Shown piece by piece: positions 6,442-14,414 of a stretch of DNA of 14,428 nucleotides. The first letter of the stretch is position 1. Each line of letters starts with the position of its first letter. Source of the DNA: Chloroflexota bacterium (lineage in GTDB: Bacteria > Chloroflexota > Limnocylindria > QHBO01); the NCBI GenBank assembly GCA_005879815.1, contig VBKA01000005.1, positions 1 to 14,428 of the forward strand, read 5' to 3'. Position numbers and translations under genes: made by a program. Under the pieces are notes generated by a model that saw nothing but the letters and a program-made list of their open reading frames with translations, was not told the DNA's origin and did no database searches.

Positions 6442-6845
6442 GTGTGGCCCCACGGCGCATAGGGCGTGATCATGATCAGCGCCAGCGGGATCATGCTCAC
6501 CACCGTCGAGGTGACGACCGCGTAGGTGAGGCCGCGGTAGTAGATCGTCAGGCGCGGCCAGAAGTCCATGGCAATCACCCGCAGGCCGTTGAGCGAGTGG
6601 TAGACCAACGCGGCCATCAGCAGGATCTCGCCCAGCCGCACCGGCAGGTTGTGGAAGAGGCCGAGCGTCGTGTTGTAGACGTTCGGCCCCAGGGTGACCA
6701 TCGAGGTCTCCACGATGTGCACGAACAGGTACAGCACCACGCCTATCCCCGACGCGCGGTGACCGAACCATGCCAGCTGCGCCCAGCTGATCCGATAGCG
6801 AACGAGGCGATCCTGCAGGCTCAGCAGCCTGTCGAGGCTGGTCAT
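6438..6845 (-). CDS. sdhC: Succinate dehydrogenase cytochrome b subunit
   Basis: This is the first membrane anchor of complex II. The product from ATG 6845 has 135 residues. It shows the family signature FGHRASGIGVVLYLFVH (about 27-43) and a second-helix heme-ligand motif YHSLNGLRVI with H83, matching H-x3-G-[IL]-R in other SdhC. Three membrane segments lie at about 30-50, 70-92 and 105-128. H43 is a further candidate heme ligand in helix 1. The chosen ATG lies 10 nt after the idh stop; an earlier in-frame start would add 26 arginine-rich residues overlapping idh and is unlikely. No strong Shine-Dalgarno precedes it, consistent with coupling to idh. The stop overlaps sdhD by ATGA. Confidence 0.92.
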   Translation of the reverse strand: MTSLDRLLSLQDRLVRYRISWAQLAWFGHRASGIGVVLYLFVHIVETSMVTLGPNVYNTTLGLFHNLPVRLGEILLMAALVYHSLNGLRVIAMDFWPRLTIYYRGLTYAVVTSTVVSMIPLALIMITPYAPWGHT

Positions 6846-6855
6846 TCTTTGCAGC

Positions 6856-7869
6856 CTAGACCGATGCGCGGACGCGCGTGGCGACGGCGTCCGCGAACTC
6901 ACGCGTCCCCGCTCGCCCGCCAAGGTCGGCGGTGATCGTCTCGCCCCCTGCGATCACCTCGCGCACCGCGCGCTCGACCGCGGCGGCGGCATCGGTCTCG
7001 CCAAGGTGGCGAAGCATCAGGGCCGCGCTCAGGATCAGCGCCGTCGGGTTGGCCTTGTCCTGGCCGGCGTACTTGGGGGCCGATCCGTGCACCGGCTCGA
7101 AGACCGCCGCCTTCTCCCCGATGTTGGCGCCGGGAGCCACGCCCAGGCCGCCCACCAGCCCGGCCGCGAGGTCGCTGACGATGTCGCCGTACAGGTTGGG
7201 CAGGACCAGCACGTCGTAGAGCTCGGGCTTCTGGACGAGCTGCATGCACATGTTGTCGACGATCCTGTCCTCGAACGCGACGCGCCCCTCGTACTCCGCC
7301 GCGACCTGCTGGCAGCTCTCCAGGAAAAGGCCGTCGGAGAGCTTCATGATGTTCGCCTTGTGCACCGCGGTGACCTTGCGGCGCCCGTTGCGGACTGCGT
7401 ATTCGAAGGCGTAGCGCGCAATCCGCTGGCTCGCGGCGCGGGTGATGATCTTGATGCTTTCCGCCGCGTCGGGGCCGACCCTGTGCTCGATCCCGGCGTA
7501 CAGGTCCTCGGTGTTCTCGCGGACGATGATCAGGTCCACGTTTTGGTAGCGGGTCTCGACGCCCTGCATGCTCCGCGCCGGACGCACGTTGGCGTAGAGC
7601 TCGAGGGCCTGTCGCAGACCGACGTTCACGCTCCGGAAGCCCGAGCCGACCGGCGTCGTAATCGGTCCCTTGATGGCCACCCCGTTGCGCCGGATGGACT
7701 CGATGACGCGCTCCGGCAGCGGCGTTCCTTCGCTGGCGATGGTCGCCTCGCCGGCCTGCTGCACGTCCCACTCGAACGCAATGCCGGTCGCCTCGAGGAC
7801 GCTGCGGGTGGCGGTGGCGAGCTCTGGACCGATCCCGTCGCCGGGGATGAGCGTCACCGCGTAGCTCAT
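6856..7869 (-). CDS. Isocitrate dehydrogenase, short decarboxylating type
   Basis: The enzyme converts isocitrate to 2-oxoglutarate and CO2 with NAD(P)+. The 337-residue product is a complete beta-decarboxylating dehydrogenase of short type. Substrate residues match isocitrate rather than isopropylmalate enzymes: S80, N82 and R86 in RSVNVGLRQ, R96, R117 and Y124 in VRENTEDLYAGIE. K171 (VHKANIMK), D206, D229 and D233 (NLYGDIVSDLAAG) complete the catalytic and metal set. The coenzyme loop reads HGSAPKYAGQDKANP: K266-Y267 equals the Lys-Tyr pair of NADP-dependent E. coli Icd. The C-terminal TADLGGRAGTREF is closer to NAD-dependent IDH3-like enzymes, so cofactor use is open. ATG 7869 is preferred over a GTG ten codons upstream because it starts right at the first strand and has GAGAGGG 9 nt before it. 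It heads the sdh operon. Confidence 0.9.
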   Translation of the reverse strand: MSYAVTLIPGDGIGPELATATRSVLEATGIAFEWDVQQAGEATIASEGTPLPERVIESIRRNGVAIKGPITTPVGSGFRSVNVGLRQALELYANVRPARSMQGVETRYQNVDLIIVRENTEDLYAGIEHRVGPDAAESIKIITRAASQRIARYAFEYAVRNGRRKVTAVHKANIMKLSDGLFLESCQQVAAEYEGRVAFEDRIVDNMCMQLVQKPELYDVLVLPNLYGDIVSDLAAGLVGGLGVAPGANIGEKAAVFEPVHGSAPKYAGQDKANPTALILSAALMLRHLGETDAAAAVERAVREVIAGGETITADLGGRAGTREFADAVATRVRASV

Positions 7870-8053
7870 GCTTCTGGGCCCTCTCGTTCCGCCGGTCACA
7901 GCGCCGGGGGTGCGGTGCGTAAGTCTAAGCGGTCCGAAGTCAGGTTCATGAAGTCGCGGGACTCCACCAGGCCGAGTCTAGCCACCGTCCGCGGCCGGGC
8001 GCTCCGTTAGAATCGGGCTCCCCCGGGCGGTCTCGTACGAGGACGGTCGCCGC
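7870..8053. promoter_or_regulatory. Divergent control region between idh-sdh and sucCD
   Basis: The 184-nt gap must carry promoters for both units. On the plus strand TAGAAT at 8008-8013 is a good -10 for sucC, about 40 nt before its ATG, but no clear -35 is seen. On the minus strand TAGACT occurs twice, at 7975-7980 and 7922-7927; the second is better placed for idh, again without a clear -35. I see no strong operator palindrome. Confidence 0.4.
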
Positions 8054-9193
8054 ATGAAGCTCCAGGAGTATCGGTCCAAGGAGATCCTCGCCCAGTACGG
8101 CGTGCCCCTTCAGGCCGGCACGACTGCGACGACCCCGGAGGAAGCGGAGGCCATCGCCCGAACCATCGCCAGGCCAGTCGTCGTCAAAGCCCAGGTGCTG
8201 GTTGGTGGTCGAGGCAAGGCGGGCGGCGTGAAGCTAGCAGAGACGCCCGAAGAGGCCGCTCGGCACGCCGAGGCGATCCTGGGAATGTCGATCAAGGGCA
8301 TCACCGTGCGCACCGTCCTCGTAGCGCCCGCGGCGAATATCGCCAGCGAGTTCTACCTGGCGCTCATCCTCGACCGGGCGGCGAAGGCGATCACCGTCAT
8401 CACCAGCGCGGAAGGCGGCGTCGAGATCGAGAAGACGGCGAGCACCCATCCGGAGGCCATCCTGCGCATGCCGCTTCATCCATTGATCGGCCTGCAGGAG
8501 CACAACATTCGCAGGGTCGCCTTCTTCCTGGGGATCTCGCCCGACCTCCGCAGAGAGTTCCGGCAGGTGCTGCGCGGCCTCTACGACGCCTTCGTGGGCA
8601 CCGATGCCGACCTGGCCGAGATCAATCCCCTGGCGATCACCGAGGACGGACGGTTGACGGCGCTCGACGCCAAGATCGTCCTCGACGACTCCGCGCTCGC
8701 TCGGCACCCCGACCTCGAGCTGATGCGCGACCTCAACGAGGAGGAGCGCTCGGAGACCGCCGCTCGTCAGGCGGGCATCAACTTCATCAAGCTGGACGGC
8801 AGCATCGGTTGCATGGTCAACGGCGCCGGCCTCGCGATGACGACCATGGACCTCGTCAAGCTGGCCGGCGGCGAGCCGGCGAACTTCCTGGACATCGGCG
8901 GCGGGGCCAAGGCGGACAAGGTGGCCGCCGCGTTCCGCATCATCCTGGACGACCCCAACGTCAAGGCCATCCTCATCAACATCTTTGGGGGCATCACTCG
9001 CGGCGACGAGGTCGCGCGCGGGATCGTCGAGGCCCGCACCACCCTCGCGCGCCATGTACCGATGGTGGTGCGCATCGTGGGAACCAACGCTGCGGAGGCA
9101 GCGCCGATCCTCGCGGAAGCGAACCTGATCACGGCCGACTCGCTCGACGAGGCGGCCGCCAAGGCGGTGGCCGCTGCACGGGCGGACGCGTGA
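8054..9193 (+). CDS. sucC: Succinate-CoA ligase, beta subunit (ADP-forming type)
   Basis: With SucD this enzyme interconverts succinyl-CoA and succinate while making ATP (or GTP). The 379-residue product has the ATP-grasp fold: AQVLVGGRGKAGGVKLA at about 46-62 binds nucleotide, DADLAEINPLAI at about 186-197 supplies metal ligands, and the C-terminal ligase domain shows DGSIGCMVNGAGLAM, FLDIGGGA and INIFGGITRGDEVA. The length is within the usual 375-400 range. The ATG at 8054 is preceded by GAGGA at 10 nt, a rather long spacing. The stop overlaps the sucD GTG by 4 nt. It faces away from idh-sdh, so succinyl-CoA and succinate steps are controlled from one shared gap. Confidence 0.96.
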   Translation: MKLQEYRSKEILAQYGVPLQAGTTATTPEEAEAIARTIARPVVVKAQVLVGGRGKAGGVKLAETPEEAARHAEAILGMSIKGITVRTVLVAPAANIASEFYLALILDRAAKAITVITSAEGGVEIEKTASTHPEAILRMPLHPLIGLQEHNIRRVAFFLGISPDLRREFRQVLRGLYDAFVGTDADLAEINPLAITEDGRLTALDAKIVLDDSALARHPDLELMRDLNEEERSETAARQAGINFIKLDGSIGCMVNGAGLAMTTMDLVKLAGGEPANFLDIGGGAKADKVAAAFRIILDDPNVKAILINIFGGITRGDEVARGIVEARTTLARHVPMVVRIVGTNAAEAAPILAEANLITADSLDEAAAKAVAAARADA

Positions 9194-10074
9194 GCATCCT
9201 GGTCAGCGGCGCGACGCGCCTCGTCGTGCAGGGCATCACCGGACGGGAGGGCGAGTTTCATTCGCATGCCATGCAGGCCTTTGGCACCCAGATCGTCGCC
9301 GGCGTCACCCCCGGCAAGGGCGGCCAGACAGCTCTCAACGGGAGCGTGCCGGTCTTCGACACCATGGCCGAGGCGGTGCGCGAGGTGGGCGCGAACGCCA
9401 GCTGCATCTTCGTCCCGGCGGCCGCAGCGCCCGATGCGATCCTGGAGGCCGCCGACGCGGCCGTGGCGTTGATCGTGTGCATCACCGAGAACATCCCGGC
9501 GCTCGACATGCTGCGCGTCTACCACGTGCTTCGGCAGCAGGGCATCCGGCTGCTCGGTCCGAACTGTCCGGGTCTGACCAGCGTCGCCGAGCGAGCCAAG
9601 GTCGGGATCATCCCCAATGACATACATCGCCCCGGGTCGGTGGGCCTCGTCAGCCGCTCGGGAACGTTGACCTACGAGGTGGTGCAGGCCATGACGGACG
9701 CCGGCATCGGCCAGTCGACGTGCGTGGGCATCGGTGGCGATCCGATCGTGGGCACCGGATTCATCGACGTGCTCGACATGTTCAACGAGGATCCCGAGAC
9801 CGAGGCCATGGTGATGATCGGCGAGATCGGTGGCGAGGAGGAGGAGCGCGCCGCCGCCTTCGTGAAGCGTGAGGTGCGCAAGCCGATGGCGGCCTTCATC
9901 GCCGGGCGCACCGCTCCAGCCGGCCGACGAATGGGCCACGCCGGCGCGATCATCTCCGGCGGGGCTGGAACGGCAGAGTCGAAGCGTGCCGCCCTCGACG
10001 CCGCGGGGGTCGCCGTCGCCGACTCGCCGTCGCACATCCCGCAGCTGCTCCGGGCCGCCGGCGTCGGCGGATAA
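9190..10074 (+). CDS. sucD: Succinate-CoA ligase, alpha subunit
   Basis: SucD binds CoA and carries the phosphohistidine intermediate. Starting at GTG 9190 (GTGA overlap with the sucC stop) the product is 294 residues, the normal length. The N-terminal CoA-binding fold is clear: VVQGITGREGEFHSHAM at about 13-28 and VAGVTPGKGG. Further conserved blocks are PNCPGLTS, GLVSRSGTLTYE and GIGGDPIVGTGF. The active-site histidine is H250 in MGHAGAIISGGAGTAESK, equivalent to H246 of E. coli. The open frame extends upstream inside sucC, but the family begins at this GTG. It ends 19 nt from the convergent regulator gene, with a short hairpin across the junction. Confidence 0.96.
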   Translation: MSILVSGATRLVVQGITGREGEFHSHAMQAFGTQIVAGVTPGKGGQTALNGSVPVFDTMAEAVREVGANASCIFVPAAAAPDAILEAADAAVALIVCITENIPALDMLRVYHVLRQQGIRLLGPNCPGLTSVAERAKVGIIPNDIHRPGSVGLVSRSGTLTYEVVQAMTDAGIGQSTCVGIGGDPIVGTGFIDVLDMFNEDPETEAMVMIGEIGGEEEERAAAFVKREVRKPMAAFIAGRTAPAGRRMGHAGAIISGGAGTAESKRAALDAAGVAVADSPSHIPQLLRAAGVGG

Positions 10075-10086
10075 CCTCCACCGCCG
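10065..10086. terminator. Possible bidirectional hairpin between convergent genes
   Basis: CGGCGG (10065-10070) and CCGCCG (10081-10086) can form a 6-bp stem with a 10-nt loop that includes the sucD stop codon. It is the only inverted repeat in the 19-nt gap between two convergent genes. There is no T-run on either side, so it is at best a weak terminator or transcript-end structure. Confidence 0.3.
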
Positions 10087-10093
10087 GGTGGCG

Positions 10094-13000
10094 TCAGCCC
10101 GCGCGGCCTCGCATGCGCGTCCAGCGGTCCAGCTCGCCGAGCTCCTCCAGCTCTCGATCGCCGCGGCTCGCCAGGTCGGGGTCGTCGGTCAGATGTCCGA
10201 GCTCGCTGCGCACCCTGGCGGAATACCGGTTCGCGCCGAACTCCTCGAAGAGCCTCAGGCTTTCTCGGAGGTCACGCGGGTCGGCGCGCATCACGCCGCG
10301 CAGCCGGCGAGCCTGGGCCTCGACCACGCGGAGGCCGGATTGGGCGGACTCGAGCACCTCCTCGATCGGGGTGAGGGAGACGGGGTATGCCCGATCGGCA
10401 CAGATTGCCAGCGCGTGCTCGACGTAGTGGATGCGATCCGGGTAGCGCGCATGGCGGGCAATGATGTCCGCCACCCGATCCAGGTCGAGCTCCAGGATCC
10501 CGGCCAACGCCGCCACGGGATGATGGCTGGCGAACGGACCGATGATCTCCCTCGCAACCTCACCCCAGCGCTCCAGCATCTCCTCCTCGCCACGATTTCG
10601 CGCCCAGTCGATTGCGCTGAGGGGCCCCTGCAATCCATAGCTCGCCGCGGGCCGCTCGGCCTCGAACCATCGCGCCCGAAGCCAGTCGACGGTTGCGACC
10701 AGGGGCTCCCAACTCCCAATCAGCGCCTGCGCATACGCGTGCCACGACGCGTGGCCAACAGAGAAGCCGGCGTTCTGCCCGGGCTGGATGAGCGCCATGG
10801 CCGCCGCCGAGGACTCGAGGACCTGCGGAAGGTCTCCGATCAGCGCCGACGTCCAGGCCACCATGTTCAGCGCATCGAGCCGCTCGTCACTTGACAGCTG
10901 AGAGCCCATAGCCACGCGGCGCATCGAGAGCTGGAGAGCCGCGGCGGGCTCTGTGGTTTGGGTGTGCGAGGTCATGGCGTCGAGCGCCGCGCTGATCAGG
11001 ATCGGATCTCGGATCTCTTCGGCGATGCGCAGACCCTCAGCGGCGGCCTTGATGGCCTCTTCCAGGTCGTTGGGGGTGAGTGGACGGATCGCGGCGTTGC
11101 GGAGCCAGAACGGAATGTTGCTGGTCGCAATCAGGAACGTGGCCCGCGCTTGCGGACCCGATTCTCCCAGCCACCCGCGCCCCTTGGTGATGAGCTCATT
11201 GATCTCCGCCTCGGACGGCTGATCGGCGACGGACGCGAACCAGCGTGTGGTCACCATCAATTGGTGCGCGAGGTTGTCGAGCAGGAGGTCCGGCGGCCGC
11301 CCCAGCTCCTCACCCACGCGCCACGCACGTGCGTAGGCCTGCACCGACCGATCACCGGACCCGTAGAGTTCGCCCATCCGGCGGTGGATCTCGGGCTGGT
11401 CGGAAATCGGCGCGAGCTCCAGCGCGGCTCGCAAGTGGGCCATCGCCTCCGACATCCCCCGTGCCCCCGCAGCGACCTCAGCGGCCCTGCGCAGCCAGTT
11501 ACTGGCGCGCAGCCGCGCATCGGGATCCGGAGTGCCCATCGCTTCGCCGAGCACCACGGCCTCGCGGTAGTGGAAGGCGACAAGCTCGGCCAGCTCGTCC
11601 TCGCGCCCCACCGCCACCGATTCGAGCCAGCGCCCCGCCGCCGCGTGATGGAGAGCGCGCTCGGCCCGCGGTAGCGTGCCGTACGCAACATCGCGAATCA
11701 GGATGTGTCGGAAGGTCAGCTCATCGCGCGCGCCGGGCCGCAGGAGCTCGCGCTCGATCAGCCGCTCGATCGCATCGGGGATCTCGGCTGCGAGGCTCGC
11801 CTGGAGCGCGGCGATCCCCGCCGGCGCAAAGCCTCGCCCAAAGACCGAGCCGAGCTGGAGGGTGCGCCGTCCGACCGGGTCGAGCGCATCGAGCCGAGCG
11901 AGGACGGTGGCCTGGACGGTGTCCGGCAGGCCGGCAGCGGCTGCTGCCAGCGCCTCCGGATCGTGGAGATCAACCCCACGCTCGAGGAGCGTTCGGACGA
12001 TCTCGCCGGCGTAGAACGGGTTCCCCTCCGACCGCTGCACCACGACGGGCATCAGTTCAGGTGCGGGTCCATCCAGGATGTTCTCGACCAGCCGCTCGAT
12101 CGATCCCTTGTCGAGCGGTTCAAGCGCCAGCGAGACATGGTTCCGGCGACCGCCTCCCCAGGTGGGCCGGCGCTCGAGTAGCTCCGGGCGGGTCAGCGCC
12201 AGCATCAACATCGGTGCCTCCGCGCGCGGCTGCAGGATGAACTCGATCAGGTCAAGCAGGCTGTCGCTGGACCAATGGAGGTCCTCGACCAGCAGCACCA
12301 GAGGCCTGCGTACGGCTGCCAGCTCGAGTGCGGATCGCCACGCGGCGAAGAGCGCGGGACGGTCGAGGACGTCCGTGTCCGATGCCCCGATGGTGGCGGC
12401 CAGGATCTGGGCCGTTTCGGCGGGGCTCTCCGCGCCCGACTGCTCCAGCCATTCGCCGGTGCGAACCAGGATCTCGTCTGGCGGAACGCGCTCGTCGGGC
12501 AGGTCCAGCAGGCCCAGCAGCAGCGCGCGCATGGGCCAGTAGGTCAGGCGCTGGCCATACGGAAGGCATTGGGCCACCGCCACCTGGACGGTCGGCTCGG
12601 AGGAGCGGATGCGGCTGAGGAACTCCTCCACGAGGCGGCTCTTTCCCGTGCCTGCGGGGGCGATCAGGCTGACCAGGTACGGGCGGCGCTCGCCGAACGC
12701 GCGCCGGGCGACCAGGTCGAGCTGTGCGAGGTCCGCGTCGCGGCCGACCAAGGGCGTGCGCGCCGGCGTCGCCGTGGAATGGCCCACCACCGCGCGGCCG
12801 ACGACTGCTTGCGACTTGCCTTTCAGCTCGAGATCCTGGGGAGGGCCGAGGTCGTACGCCGCGGCGGTCGCGCTCGCGGTGCGCGCGCTCACCAGGATCT
12901 GCCATGGGTCGGCCGCCTGCTGCAGCCGTGCGGCGATGTTGACGGCATCGCCGGTGACGATGAAGTCCCCGCGTCCGCGCTCGCGACTGGCGACGACCTC

Positions 13001-13321
13001 GCCGGTGTTGATCCCGATCCGGATGGGCAGCCGATCGCCAAGTGCCGAATCCTCGCGCACCCGGTCGCGCAGCTCCAGGGCGGCGGCAACCGCCCTGCGC
13101 GCATCATCGTCGTGCGCCTGCGGCAGGCCGAAGATCGCCATCGCCGCGTCCCCGATGAACTTCTCGAGCGTGCCTGCGTGCCCCTCGATCACGCTGCGGG
13201 CGGTCTCATAGAAGCGCGACAGGAGCCTCCGCAGATCCTCCGGATCAAGGGATTCCCCGAGCATCGTCGACCCAACCACGTCCGCGAATACGACTGTCAC
13301 CAGGCGACGTTCCTCGGACAT
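10094..13321 (-). CDS. Class III cyclase-homology / AAA-ATPase / helical-repeat regulator
   Basis: This 1075-residue protein has three parts. Residues about 5-180 are a class III nucleotide cyclase homology domain: VVFADVVGST gives metal Asp D14, EKFIGDAAMAIFG gives K54 and D58, RIGINTGEVVAS follows, and GDAVNIAARLQ gives N128 and R132. The position that is Asp in many adenylate cyclases and Thr in others is Ile121, so activity and substrate are uncertain. Residues about 188-450 are an AAA/STAND-type ATPase with Walker A APAGTGKS (221-228) and Walker B LVLLVEDLHW (341-350). The rest, about 600 residues, is alpha-helical and TPR-like. Proteins of this plan are multi-domain signalling ATPases, probably cytosolic. 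ATG 13321 is chosen because the cyclase domain starts there; the frame continues upstream into the acetyltransferase gene. No Shine-Dalgarno is visible, but TACCAT lies 9 nt before the ATG, so a near-leaderless mRNA is possible. Confidence 0.88.
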   Translation of the reverse strand: MSEERRLVTVVFADVVGSTMLGESLDPEDLRRLLSRFYETARSVIEGHAGTLEKFIGDAAMAIFGLPQAHDDDARRAVAAALELRDRVREDSALGDRLPIRIGINTGEVVASRERGRGDFIVTGDAVNIAARLQQAADPWQILVSARTASATAAAYDLGPPQDLELKGKSQAVVGRAVVGHSTATPARTPLVGRDADLAQLDLVARRAFGERRPYLVSLIAPAGTGKSRLVEEFLSRIRSSEPTVQVAVAQCLPYGQRLTYWPMRALLLGLLDLPDERVPPDEILVRTGEWLEQSGAESPAETAQILAATIGASDTDVLDRPALFAAWRSALELAAVRRPLVLLVEDLHWSSDSLLDLIEFILQPRAEAPMLMLALTRPELLERRPTWGGGRRNHVSLALEPLDKGSIERLVENILDGPAPELMPVVVQRSEGNPFYAGEIVRTLLERGVDLHDPEALAAAAAGLPDTVQATVLARLDALDPVGRRTLQLGSVFGRGFAPAGIAALQASLAAEIPDAIERLIERELLRPGARDELTFRHILIRDVAYGTLPRAERALHHAAAGRWLESVAVGREDELAELVAFHYREAVVLGEAMGTPDPDARLRASNWLRRAAEVAAGARGMSEAMAHLRAALELAPISDQPEIHRRMGELYGSGDRSVQAYARAWRVGEELGRPPDLLLDNLAHQLMVTTRWFASVADQPSEAEINELITKGRGWLGESGPQARATFLIATSNIPFWLRNAAIRPLTPNDLEEAIKAAAEGLRIAEEIRDPILISAALDAMTSHTQTTEPAAALQLSMRRVAMGSQLSSDERLDALNMVAWTSALIGDLPQVLESSAAAMALIQPGQNAGFSVGHASWHAYAQALIGSWEPLVATVDWLRARWFEAERPAASYGLQGPLSAIDWARNRGEEEMLERWGEVAREIIGPFASHHPVAALAGILELDLDRVADIIARHARYPDRIHYVEHALAICADRAYPVSLTPIEEVLESAQSGLRVVEAQARRLRGVMRADPRDLRESLRLFEEFGANRYSARVRSELGHLTDDPDLASRGDRELEELGELDRWTRMRGRAG

Positions 13322-13350
13322 GACGGGATGGTAGCGGCGGGCCGGAGTGG

Positions 13351-13968
13351 TCAGCTGGCGCGCGAGCGCTTCCTCCTGGGTGGTACCGCCTCCCCGGGCT
13401 GAAGCCACTCGTCCCACAGGATCCCCATCAGGACGGTGTCCTCCAGGCCCCGCGGACCGCGCCACGACTTCCGGAGCCGGCCCTCGTGCCGGAATCCGAG
13501 TCGCTCGTAGGAGCGGATCGCCCGCTCGTTGGCGGCATAGGCGGTAAGCCAGACGCGCTGGAGCCCAAGGTTCAGGAACGCGAACCCGAGAATGGCCCGC
13601 TGCGCATCACTCCCGTAGCCGGAGCCGATGTGATCGCGGTCCATGAAGATGGCGAGCTCCGCGTTGCCGTCGACCAGGTTGACTTCCTTGAGCCAGACGG
13701 TGCCGATGAATTGATCGTCCCCGAGCTCGCAGACGGCGAAGAAGAAGCCGCGTCCGGACTTCGACTCCTCGAGCGTGCGCTCGAGCCAGGACGTCGCCTG
13801 GGCAACGCTCAACGGCCACTTGTATCCGGCCATCCCGCCGACCTCGGTGTCGTTCATGCCGGCGACGTATGCCGGCATGTCGCGCTCCTCGAGCGGGCGC
13901 AGCCAGACGCGCTCACCGCGCAAGAGCGGTCGTTCGGGGATCGCGGGCGGCGTGGCCTCGTTCGTCAT
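13351..13968 (-). CDS. GNAT-family N-acetyltransferase (RimJ/RimL-like)
   Basis: The 205-residue product transfers an acetyl group from acetyl-CoA to an amine; the family includes enzymes acting on protein N-termini and on small molecules, and the substrate cannot be told here. Family features are LRGERVWLRPLEERDMPAY near the start, FFFAVCELGDDQFIGTVWL, NAELAIFMDRDHIGSGYGSDA (acetyl-CoA loop about 113-121), and LTAYAANERAIRSYERLGFRHEGRLRK at about 141-167. This is the RimJ/RimL layout. Residues after about 190 form a proline- and arginine-rich tail not typical of the family. ATG 13968 overlaps the epimerase stop as ATGA and has AGGAGA about 8 nt upstream. It ends 29 nt before the cyclase-like regulator start. 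Confidence 0.9.
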   Translation of the reverse strand: MTNEATPPAIPERPLLRGERVWLRPLEERDMPAYVAGMNDTEVGGMAGYKWPLSVAQATSWLERTLEESKSGRGFFFAVCELGDDQFIGTVWLKEVNLVDGNAELAIFMDRDHIGSGYGSDAQRAILGFAFLNLGLQRVWLTAYAANERAIRSYERLGFRHEGRLRKSWRGPRGLEDTVLMGILWDEWLQPGEAVPPRRKRSRAS

Positions 13969-14414
13969 GGTTGGGTCTCCTGTGCGCTGATCAGCTCCCA
14001 GAGCACCCCGTTCAGGGTGCGCGGATGGATGAATGCGACCAGGCCGTCGGCGCCGGGACGCGGTTCGGCATCGATGAGCTCCGCTTCGGCCGCAGCCAGG
14101 GCGGTGAGATCCCGGGGGAGATCGGCCGATCGTAGGCAGACGTGGTGCAATCCTTCCCCTCGGCCGGCGAGGAAGCGAGCAACCCCGCTCACCCGATCGG
14201 TCGGCTCGATGAGCTCGATGCGTGCCGATGGCTCCGGTCCGGTCGCCAGGAAGACGACGCGGACGGCCTGGCTCGGCAGCTCGATGGGCTGTTCGATCGG
14301 CTCCAGGCCGAAGAACTCGCGATAGCGAGGCATCGACTCCTCGAGCGAGCGCACGACGACCGCGACGTGGTCGATCGGGCCTAGCTGCGCGGCCGGCTCG
14401 CTCCGCTGCGTCAC
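13965..14414 (-). CDS. mce: Methylmalonyl-CoA epimerase
   Basis: The enzyme interconverts (S)- and (R)-methylmalonyl-CoA, linking propionyl-CoA metabolism to succinyl-CoA. The 149-residue product is a vicinal-oxygen-chelate protein with two beta-alpha-beta modules. It shows GPIDHVAVVVRSLEES with metal ligand H16, ARIELIEPT at about 64-72, GEGLHHVCLRS with H90/H91, and the C-terminal LNGVLWELI with ligand E140. The length fits the family. The start is GTG at 14412-14414, which overlaps the stop of the upstream frame by 4 nt; a longer version would have to begin outside the window. The stop overlaps the GNAT gene as ATGA. Related VOC enzymes such as glyoxalases are less likely given the IELIEP and NGVLWELI blocks. 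Confidence 0.88.
   Translation of the reverse strand: MTQRSEPAAQLGPIDHVAVVVRSLEESMPRYREFFGLEPIEQPIELPSQAVRVVFLATGPEPSARIELIEPTDRVSGVARFLAGRGEGLHHVCLRSADLPRDLTALAAAEAELIDAEPRPGADGLVAFIHPRTLNGVLWELISAQETQP

Noticed and set aside
8767..10035. A 422-codon minus-strand frame opposite sucC and sucD
   Set aside because: Histidine/arginine/alanine-rich composition typical of an antisense frame; sucC and sucD are certain on the plus strand.
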